A stretch of DNA of 5,100 bases from an uncultured Clostridia bacterium. GTDB taxonomy: Bacteria > Bacillota > Clostridia > Oscillospirales > Ruminococcaceae. The notes below the pieces were generated by a model that worked only from the letters and a program-made list of their open reading frames with translations, was not told where the DNA came from and did no database searches. The stretch covers positions 1 through 5,100 of the forward strand of contig CAMHBE010000176.1 in NCBI GenBank assembly GCA_946183095.1, given 5' to 3'. The position numbers and the translations under genes were made by a program. Shown here piece by piece: positions 1 through 5,100 of this stretch; position 1 is the first letter of the stretch, and every line of letters starts with the position of its first letter.

Positions 1-103
1 AGTCAGCAGCGGCAAAGTGACCGCAAAGAAAACGGGATATACCGTTATAACTGCGAAATACGACAAGCTTACCATGAAAATACAGATCAAAGTCACAAAG
101 TAA
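1..103 (+). CDS. C-terminal end of a BIG2 (bacterial Ig-like) domain protein, partial
   Basis: Only the last 33 codons are in the window, read from base 2 and ending in TAA at 101-103. The peptide contains GKVTAKKTGYTVITAKYD followed by an alternating hydrophobic strand and ends in KVTK. The pattern G-x-V-T-A-x-x-x-G-x-x-x-I-T-A is the usual final half of a BIG2 Ig-like domain, a beta-sandwich common in secreted or surface adhesion-type proteins of Bacillota. The protein therefore most likely ends with this domain and has no sortase motif or membrane anchor after it. A terminator follows 11 bases downstream. The rest of the protein, and so its function, lies outside the window. The domain call rests on a short stretch, but the pattern is characteristic. 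Confidence 0.75.
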   Translation, partial: VSSGKVTAKKTGYTVITAKYDKLTMKIQIKVTK

Positions 104-114
104 TATATAAACAA

Positions 115-160
115 CAAGCTCCCCGCAGATCATTACCTGCAAGGAGCTTGATTTTTATTT
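115..160 (+). terminator. Rho-independent terminator of the BIG2 gene, possibly bidirectional
   Basis: A perfect 8-bp stem, CAAGCTCC (115-122) with GGAGCTTG (143-150), encloses a second GCAG/CTGC stem (125-128 with 137-140) and an 8-base loop. It is followed at once by ATTTTTATTT on the + strand. Read on the - strand, the hairpin is followed by TTGTTTATATATTA, a weaker T-rich tract. The same structure may therefore also end the - strand operon that converges on it; that second role is inference. Confidence 0.87.
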
Positions 161-179
161 ACTATGCTGTTTAATCATT

Positions 180-210
180 TTGCTTAAAATAAGGAGTTTA
201 TTTTCAGCAA
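180..210. repeat. Imperfect inverted repeat between convergent genes
   Basis: TTGCT (180-184) and AAAATAA (186-192) pair with TTATTTT (198-204) and AGCAA (206-210). This gives 12 base pairs around a 5-base loop, with one opposed T/C at 185 and 205. It begins 10 bases past the stop codon of the - strand lipoprotein gene. Neither strand carries a T-tract directly after it, so it is not a standard terminator. It may be a 3'-UTR hairpin that protects the transcript end, or a fortuitous AT-rich palindrome. Confidence 0.45.
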
Positions 211-220
211 GTTACTTCAT

Positions 221-766
221 TTATGCCGTCGTTCTGAAATACATCGGCCGTGGGTCGATATGTATCTCACCGTCAATAATATAGTCATCTTCCCAGAAAT
301 TTGAAAGAATGATCACACAGGTGAATTTCCTGTCCGCGAACGCTTTCATTATCGCATCGCGTTCTTCATTTGTCATGATTGGCACATTGTCGTGCTTGAT
401 GAAGTTGATCATAAAGTTACCGGTACGGAACAGCTCGAACGCAAGCTCATCATTTCCGTTCAGTTCCGCTGTTTCTTCTATGGTCGGAGCGTCCTTTGAT
501 ACACTGATATCGTAGTCGGCGGGATCCTTGCCCGGAAATATCTCTTTAAAAACGTCAACGGTATATTGCTCGGCATATTTCCGCAGGTCGGAGTCAGCGA
601 ACTTCCCGCGCTGCTCTGCTTCGAAGCGTTTCCGTTCTTTGCGCTCGGCTCTTTCTGAGCTCGCCGCAGCGATTTTCGCGGGGTCTTCCGGCTCACACGC
701 ACACAGAACAGTCATCGTCAGCATAACAATAAGACAAGCCGATATAATACGTTTTATCATAGTCAT
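221..766 (-). CDS. Predicted lipoprotein of unknown function, long form (last gene of operon)
   Basis: The protein has about 181 residues. A short basic N-terminus (MIKR) precedes a hydrophobic stretch and a lipobox reading L-C-A-C, with the lipidated cysteine near residue 24. This predicts a lipoprotein on the outer face of the cytoplasmic membrane. A charged Ala/Glu/Lys/Arg-rich segment follows (about residues 28-60, probably helical), then a mixed alpha/beta region with FPGKDPADYDISV near 77-89 and a hydrophobic CVIIL strand near 150. I recognise no family. The start is ambiguous: GTG at 769, ATG at 766 and ATG at 760 are all in frame. I chose 766 because it forms a TGATG stop/start overlap with the zinc-ribbon gene. 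AAGGA lies 4 bases before it and 10 before the ATG at 760. The overlap suggests translational coupling with its membrane-protein neighbour. Confidence 0.82.
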   Translation of the reverse strand: MTMIKRIISACLIVMLTMTVLCACEPEDPAKIAAASSERAERKERKRFEAEQRGKFADSDLRKYAEQYTVDVFKEIFPGKDPADYDISVSKDAPTIEETAELNGNDELAFELFRTGNFMINFIKHDNVPIMTNEERDAIMKAFADRKFTCVIILSNFWEDDYIIDGEIHIDPRPMYFRTTA

Positions 767-1542
767 CACTTCCTTATCTCTTCGGCAGGAAGCCTTTCAT
801 TAATATAATTCTGAACGAAATCAAAGTCCGCAGCTCCCGCATAGATCTGATTGTGATAAAGCCGCGCATTGAGGAAGATAGTTTTCCTTCTCTTATTCGC
901 TTTCATTTTCGTCACCCGATGAAACTCGGTGCGCATACTTGTGCGGATCAGAAGTCCCGCACTTACCGGCTGCGTCAGGATCCCCATACTTGCGGCAATC
1001 ACCGCTATCCGCTTCATCAGTTCGGCAAGCTCAAGCGATCTGTCGAACTGGGTATGTGTTATTCCGTTCTCGTCCATTTCAAACATAACGCAGTATTTCC
1101 AGCCCGACATTGCCGCATATATGACATAACCGATGAATGACAGCAGCAAAATGAACGGCAGCAGGATCACAAAACCCCAGGTAACCGAAACAAAGCTTTC
1201 GGGGTCGAACTCCCATGTGAACAGGCTGATAAACAAGTTGATTATCAGCATCAACGCAATGCATATACCGACCGAGAGTACCACGACCTTGAAAATCGTT
1301 ATGAGTATCGTAGGATCGCGCATGAGCTTATACTCGTAAGCCCAGCGATAAACACCGTCGGGACAGAGATATATGTTTTCGGTCACACGCTGTCCCTGTA
1401 TCGGTGTACCGGGAGCAGTCTGCCGGACAGTCCGGGCGGACGGCACCGCCGCTCCGATCTCCGCTTTACCGGTCTTTGTCCCGCATTCGGGACAGAACCG
1501 TGCATTATCGTCTATCTGTATTCCGCAGTTCGGACAGAACAT
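766..1542 (-). CDS. Zinc-ribbon membrane protein with two transmembrane helices
   Basis: The protein has 258 residues. The N-terminus is a zinc ribbon, with C3-P-N-C6 and C17-P-E-C20 as the four likely zinc ligands. A low-complexity linker (about 25-52) and the segment CPDGVYRW (60-67) follow. Two strong hydrophobic helices (about 79-109 and 121-144) come next, then a roughly 110-residue soluble C-terminal region with beta-strand patterns, ending in DFDFVQNYINER (239-250). With two helices, both ends are probably cytoplasmic. The C-terminal region could have a PH-like or YcxB-like fold, a guess from strand pattern only. The start is firm: AAGGAGG (1550-1556) sits 7 bases before the ATG. The protein is a paralogue of the 197-aa protein upstream but carries the extra zinc ribbon. 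Its stop overlaps the start of the following lipoprotein gene. Substrate and role are unknown. Confidence 0.9.
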   Translation of the reverse strand: MFCPNCGIQIDDNARFCPECGTKTGKAEIGAAVPSARTVRQTAPGTPIQGQRVTENIYLCPDGVYRWAYEYKLMRDPTILITIFKVVVLSVGICIALMLIINLFISLFTWEFDPESFVSVTWGFVILLPFILLLSFIGYVIYAAMSGWKYCVMFEMDENGITHTQFDRSLELAELMKRIAVIAASMGILTQPVSAGLLIRTSMRTEFHRVTKMKANKRRKTIFLNARLYHNQIYAGAADFDFVQNYINERLPAEEIRK

Positions 1543-1569
1543 ATCTTTTCCTCCTTGTTTCGTTTTTCA

Positions 1570-1575
1570 ATTATA
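1570..1575 (-). promoter_or_regulatory. Possible -10 element before the zinc-ribbon gene
   Basis: The 44-base gap before the zinc-ribbon gene contains a perfect TATAAT on the - strand, about 28 bases before the start codon. At a 17-base spacing the -35 position reads GAGTTC, which is poor, and no TGn extension is present. It could be an internal promoter that lets the second module be expressed apart from the first. The match could also be chance in a short AT-rich gap. Confidence 0.22.
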
Positions 1576-1586
1576 CCGCATACAAT

Positions 1587-1751
1587 TCACAGGAACTCCC
1601 CGCGCCGTCTGGCAGCATCACGGTTTTGCTCTTTCATTCGTTCCAACGCCTCATCGACAGTGACCGAGGTTTCTGACGGCGGCTCGGTCAGTCCGCAGCC
1701 GCCGAGAGCTATGCACAGCGCCGCAAGCAATGTTATTGCATTTTTCTTCAT
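1587..1751 (-). CDS. Small predicted lipoprotein (54 aa)
   Basis: This short gene encodes 54 residues, starting MKKNAITLLAALCIALGGC. That is a textbook lipoprotein signal peptide: two lysines, a hydrophobic core, and an L16-G17-G18-C19 lipobox. The mature peptide is only about 36 residues and highly charged, running from TEPPSE to RRRGEFL at the C-terminus. Its ATG overlaps the TGA of the upstream membrane-protein gene by 4 bases (ATGA), and AAGGA (1759-1763) sits 7 bases before the start. Both features support a real, translationally coupled gene. Its C-terminal part (R-x-x-A-x-x-R-G-E-F) resembles the segment R-x-x-A-x-x-R-G-K-F early in the longer lipoprotein at the end of the operon. It may therefore be a shortened relative of that protein. 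I know of no function. Confidence 0.78.
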   Translation of the reverse strand: MKKNAITLLAALCIALGGCGLTEPPSETSVTVDEALERMKEQNRDAARRRGEFL

Positions 1752-2341
1752 TTTCCTGTCCTTTCCGTTCGTATTTTCAGCTCGTTCATCACAAAGTCGA
1801 ACTGCTCCGGGTCGGTAAGCAGGATACCGCCTCTGCCGCCGGCTTTTATTTTTATCATCGTCTTGTCGGCTGCGGGAACTATCGCCCGTATCGTGTTGTA
1901 TCCGGCATTAAATCCGTAGCTTGTATCGCCGTGCGTCAGAAGTCCCGCAATAAGCTGAACTATGACGGTGAGGATATTCCTGCCGATGACCTCCTGTTCG
2001 ATTGCCGAAACGCTGTCACGCTCTATACGGAATACCGCCTTGAAGAGAAAAGCCCGCTTTGCACCGTACAAAAGGCATATCAACAGATCTATGACTGCAA
2101 CAACTGCCGCACCTATAAGACCGTGAACAACTACCGCGCCGAACGGTTCTCCGGCTTCGACCGCTGCGATAAGTATGAACACCAGCACCGCAAACACAGC
2201 GCAAACTATGTGTATCACCTTGAAGAACGGCATACATCTGAACACCGAGCGTTCCGCCGTCCACTGCCAGCCTCCGTCGGGAGTTACCGTTATCCCGGGC
2301 GGCACAGGCTTGTCGAGCCTAACATACTCTGTATCCGGCAT
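1748..2341 (-). CDS. Two-helix membrane protein, paralogue of the zinc-ribbon protein
   Basis: The protein has 197 residues. A short N-terminal segment carries PDG-x-W-x-W-x-x-E (21-30). Two hydrophobic helices (about 41-62 and 67-92) follow, then a C-terminal soluble region of about 100 residues ending with FDFVMNELKIR (181-191). Motif order and spacing match the zinc-ribbon protein two genes downstream, including PDG-x-(Y/W)-x-W-x-x-E before the first helix and FDFV-x-N-x(4)-R near the end. The zinc ribbon itself is absent. AAAGGAG (2348-2354) lies 6 bases before the ATG, which makes the start secure. The stop overlaps the start of the 54-aa lipoprotein gene. The protein is probably anchored in the cytoplasmic membrane with both ends inside. 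Substrate and role are unknown, and no enzyme motif is visible. Confidence 0.88.
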   Translation of the reverse strand: MPDTEYVRLDKPVPPGITVTPDGGWQWTAERSVFRCMPFFKVIHIVCAVFAVLVFILIAAVEAGEPFGAVVVHGLIGAAVVAVIDLLICLLYGAKRAFLFKAVFRIERDSVSAIEQEVIGRNILTVIVQLIAGLLTHGDTSYGFNAGYNTIRAIVPAADKTMIKIKAGGRGGILLTDPEQFDFVMNELKIRTERTGK

Positions 2342-2362
2342 TTTATGCTCCTTTCTGAAATA

Positions 2363-2391
2363 TCCCCGACCGCCGTACCGACAGTCGGGGA
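2363..2391 (-). terminator. Intergenic hairpin, possible terminator or attenuator
   Basis: TCCCCGAC (2363-2370) and GTCGGGGA (2384-2391) form a perfect 8-bp GC-rich stem with a 13-base loop, in the 75 bases between the large secreted-protein gene and the membrane-protein gene. On the - strand it is followed by ATATTTCAG, a poor U-tract. It could end most transcripts of the large gene and let some through, or it could be a processing or stability element. I see no convincing promoter after it, which favours partial read-through into the downstream genes. Confidence 0.5.
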
Positions 2392-2416
2392 GTTTGGTTA
2401 TTACGCTTATTCCGTA

Positions 2417-5100
2417 TCAGCCCACCGAAGAGGTGTAGCTGAATCCGAGCACTTCAATAGTTTCCTCCTGTTCGGTTATCGTACCGGAGTATATCTGCTT
2501 CTCGTCGCCGACCTGAACACGGACTATCCAGTTGGTAGACTTTCCTGGCGTGCGGTCTTCGTAGTTATAGACATATATCCAGTACTCGCCGCTCTTGGGG
2601 TTCGGGAAATACACGTTCTCGATCGGGTGCTCCTTCATATTCTGCGCGTTGTTCGCGTCGATATCAAGAGTACCGCCCTGTGCGGACGGGTTGCCGTGCC
2701 ATATCTCCGAGCCGTCGGGAGTGAATACGTGCAGGTCGAGGTCGTCCTCGGAATCCCACATGAGCGTAATTGTTATCTCACCGTTGCCGGCTCCTTGATG
2801 AGTACGCTGATCGTTGATGCCATTCTCAGTCAGACTGCCGTTCGTGCCGCCGGAATTGCCGCCTGCGCCCGGAAGCTCACTGCTCCACTCGCAGATGAAA
2901 TAATTGGAAGCAGTTCCGTAACCGCCGTAACCGTCGACCCACTGATAGCCGCGCTCTCTGTTCATAAAGACGTAATCTTCTCCGGCACCGAGACCGTTAT
3001 TCGGCTCGGGATCTCCGGCAGAACCGCCAGGGTACCATGCCGTATAATTCCACGGCTCACCGTTGAGCCAGTACCAGTTGCCCTCCGAACCGTAATCCGA
3101 GCCGCCTATCCAGAAGTCGCTGTAATCTACCCGCGCCGCGAGCGAAGCAACAAAGTCCTGTTCGCCCTGTGAGGTGATAGTTGCAAGATAACCGCCTATG
3201 TTTTTGCAGTAATCGTTAGCTGCCAACGGGTCAAGCTCCTGTTCGATCACCGCGTAGGTATGACCGTTGTAAATTCCGGATACCGCGCCGTCGGGAATGC
3301 GTGCTGTCGTGCTTCCGGTATCGCCGCTCACGGGTGCGCTGCCGGTGATATATCCGGACGCTGTACCCACATTCGAGGGCATAGAGCCGTCTGTCCATTC
3401 GTAGGTATAAACGACATGACCATAGTATGAACAGCCTATTCTGATATTTCTGATCGTGCTTTCTTCATCGGTTAGGTCATACGGCTTTTCGGGGAACTTT
3501 CCTTGTACTGTCAGACTTGCACTGGTATTCGGTGCGTTGTCACTGTTCGGTGAGGCCGCTTCACAGCTATAATTTCCGTCATCATCGGTAAACCTTGAAC
3601 TTTGCGTAAAGTAAAGATTATCGGCAGTATGCGATCCGCGCCAGAAGTCAGCCGATATGCTGATACTTGCGTATCCGTCACCCGTATCGTCTGCACTCAC
3701 CCCAAGTGTTATAACTGCTGTTTCTTCGGGTGCGTAAGCGGTTTTAGGCAGCGAGAAAGTTGCAGATGCCTTGCTGGTGCCGACGTAATCACCGTACCAG
3801 TTTGTATAGTAGGGGTTGTTATAGGACAGAACGCCGTTTGTACCGCTTTCGGACAAGTCTATCTCGTACATATCCTCGCCCTTGTTGTAATGGCTGCTCG
3901 TTCCCTCTGAATACTTACCCTCTGCATCGTTATAGACATATGGCGTCACCTTCGTGAGCTTCCAGTAGCCGCCGGAACTGTCGGTGTTGTCCGTGCTGCC
4001 CGAACCTCCGAACGTGATCGTGAATATCACGTAGTCCCACGTTTCGAGATAGTAAACGGAATTGCCGTTGAGCGTGTATGTTTTGGAGGTCTCTCCCTGG
4101 AACCATTCTTCCTCACTTACGCGGTTCTTATCCGCATCTGACAGAACGAATATCGCGTCAGCTGTGCCGAAGTAGTCCTGCGGGTGCTTCATGGTGATCG
4201 TGTAGTCGCCCGCTTCGCCCGTTGTGAACTTATAGAAAACGTGCTCCTGACCGGCTTCCTCTATGGACTTGTTATCCACGGTCTGACCTATGCTTATCGG
4301 TATAGCGGTCGAGAAGTCGTCACCGCCGCTTGTCGGTGATACCGTGCTGCCGTTATTGCCGGAAACTACGCCTGTACCGTCGCCGTACTCGTCATACTCG
4401 ATATAGAAGCCGGTCTGATAGCCGCTCATGTCCTCGTTGTCGAGGTCATTCCACGTCATATCCGACCACAGATGTCCGCACCATTCCGTGCCGCCCATAT
4501 CGTTAGGCTCGCCGGACTTCCAGTGCGTGTAGCCGCCGAAGATCTCGCCTGTTACCCAGCTCCAGCCGTTGTTGTCGCCGTAAGCGCCTATCCAGCCGGT
4601 AGTGCCGGGGAAAGTGCTCTCGATGAACGCCTGCTCCTCGGCGGAGGTTATGGTCACAAGGTGACCGCCCATGGACTGGCACATAGCTCTCGCCTGTGTC
4701 CATGATATATCCGCGTTCGGGTAGTATTCATAGCGATGCCCGCCGAACTCGCCAGTAGGCGTTTCCTCCGCGCCGTTGTAGTCGAATTCATATATCGGGA
4801 CATTCGTTCCGGTGGTGTCAATGGTGCCGCTGAACTCGCGCACCTCGCCGTCAATATCTACGCGGACGAGGTATGATGCGCTGTCATCGCTGCGGTCTGC
4901 GAACTGATTGAGGTACACCTTGTAGTGACCGTTGCGCGGGTTCTCGAAGTAGATGTTCTCCACGGGGTCAAGTATTCTCTGACCGCCCGCGTTCGCGTCA
5001 ACATCAAGCTGACCGCCGCCCGCGGTCTTGTTCCCGTAGTAGATGTGCGCGTCTCCGGGAGCTTCACAGTGCAGATCTACGTCGTCAAAGCGGTTCCACA
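2417..5100 (-). CDS. Large secreted protein with two C-type lectin-like and two YfaP-like domains, partial
   Basis: The frame is open to the window edge, so the N-terminus and signal peptide are missing; 893 residues are visible (residue 1 encoded at 5098-5096). The GTG at 4961-4963 is internal, because the sequence before it is the first half of a domain. Domains in order: YfaP/DUF2135-like (1-98, FDDVDLHC); C-type lectin-like 1 (118-235, with WIG 169-171, EPN 197-199, WND 216-218); PPC-like beta domain (about 260-365); unassigned beta-rich region (about 376-570); C-type lectin-like 2 (608-739, with WIG 663-665, EPN 698-700, WVD 720-722, FICEW); Gly/Asn/Ser linker (about 744-770); YfaP-like 2 (774-880, DDLDLHV). 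There is no sortase motif, dockerin or C-terminal helix. It is probably an extracellular binding protein, with sugars the natural candidate ligands; the ligand itself cannot be told from sequence. Domain names come from motif recognition. The PPC call is the least certain. Confidence 0.9.
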   Translation of the reverse strand, partial: WNRFDDVDLHCEAPGDAHIYYGNKTAGGGQLDVDANAGGQRILDPVENIYFENPRNGHYKVYLNQFADRSDDSASYLVRVDIDGEVREFSGTIDTTGTNVPIYEFDYNGAEETPTGEFGGHRYEYYPNADISWTQARAMCQSMGGHLVTITSAEEQAFIESTFPGTTGWIGAYGDNNGWSWVTGEIFGGYTHWKSGEPNDMGGTEWCGHLWSDMTWNDLDNEDMSGYQTGFYIEYDEYGDGTGVVSGNNGSTVSPTSGGDDFSTAIPISIGQTVDNKSIEEAGQEHVFYKFTTGEAGDYTITMKHPQDYFGTADAIFVLSDADKNRVSEEEWFQGETSKTYTLNGNSVYYLETWDYVIFTITFGGSGSTDNTDSSGGYWKLTKVTPYVYNDAEGKYSEGTSSHYNKGEDMYEIDLSESGTNGVLSYNNPYYTNWYGDYVGTSKASATFSLPKTAYAPEETAVITLGVSADDTGDGYASISISADFWRGSHTADNLYFTQSSRFTDDDGNYSCEAASPNSDNAPNTSASLTVQGKFPEKPYDLTDEESTIRNIRIGCSYYGHVVYTYEWTDGSMPSNVGTASGYITGSAPVSGDTGSTTARIPDGAVSGIYNGHTYAVIEQELDPLAANDYCKNIGGYLATITSQGEQDFVASLAARVDYSDFWIGGSDYGSEGNWYWLNGEPWNYTAWYPGGSAGDPEPNNGLGAGEDYVFMNRERGYQWVDGYGGYGTASNYFICEWSSELPGAGGNSGGTNGSLTENGINDQRTHQGAGNGEITITLMWDSEDDLDLHVFTPDGSEIWHGNPSAQGGTLDIDANNAQNMKEHPIENVYFPNPKSGEYWIYVYNYEDRTPGKSTNWIVRVQVGDEKQIYSGTITEQEETIEVLGFSYTSSVG

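Noticed and set aside
2980..3010. LPGAG in the linker after the second lectin-like domain as a sortase-type anchor (located near 2860-2880)
   Set aside because: It is not an LPxTG motif, no hydrophobic helix or basic tail follows it, and a whole further domain lies downstream.
1730..3172. A 480-codon open frame on the + strand
   Set aside because: It lies antisense to three - strand genes that have good ribosome binding sites, signal peptides or recognisable domains, and it runs through the intergenic hairpin. Its product resembles no family I know. It is best explained as a by-product of codon use on the opposite strand.
2882..3277. C-type lectin fold as the target of a diversity-generating retroelement
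   Set aside because: Such retroelements often vary C-type-lectin folds, but the variable region is usually at the protein's C-terminus, next to a template repeat and a reverse transcriptase. Here another domain follows, and I see no template copy or reverse transcriptase in the window.
4961..4963. GTG as the start codon of the large protein
   Set aside because: The frame stays open to the window edge, and the 45 codons before the GTG encode the first half of a YfaP-like domain that matches the C-terminal copy. The GTG is therefore an internal valine.

Overview
The window looks like part of a chromosome of an anaerobic, gut-type member of the Bacillota, perhaps close to Ruminococcus. The signs are AGGAG-type ribosome binding sites, short lipoprotein signal peptides, zinc-ribbon membrane proteins, and secreted multidomain proteins built from BIG2, C-type-lectin-like and YfaP-like modules. 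Base composition is near balanced. The taxonomic guess is inference, because there is no rRNA or marker gene here.

Layout. At the left edge, the last 33 codons of a + strand gene encode the end of a BIG2-type Ig-like domain, followed by a clear rho-independent terminator at 115-160. Everything else coding is on the - strand and converges on that terminator. Reading in the direction of transcription, from right to left, the order is: (1) a large secreted protein whose N-terminus lies beyond the window (5100-2417); (2) an intergenic hairpin (2363-2391); (3) a 197-aa two-helix membrane protein (2341-1748); (4) a 54-aa lipoprotein gene overlapping it by 4 bp (1751-1587); (5) a 258-aa zinc-ribbon membrane protein (1542-766); (6) a ~181-aa lipoprotein whose start overlaps the previous stop (766-221).

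How the genes fit together. Genes 3-6 look like two copies of one two-gene module: a small membrane protein with a shared sequence pattern, followed by a translationally coupled lipoprotein. Only the second copy has the zinc ribbon, and the short lipoprotein resembles just the N-terminal part of the long one. This duplicated module is the most original feature of the window, and its function is unknown to me. The large protein upstream is probably an extracellular binding protein. It has a near-symmetric domain order: YfaP-like, C-type lectin, PPC-like, beta-rich region, C-type lectin, YfaP-like. It has no cell-wall anchor at its C-terminus. No RNA genes, CRISPR arrays, transposases or reverse transcriptases are visible, and no gene-free stretch exceeds about 120 bases.
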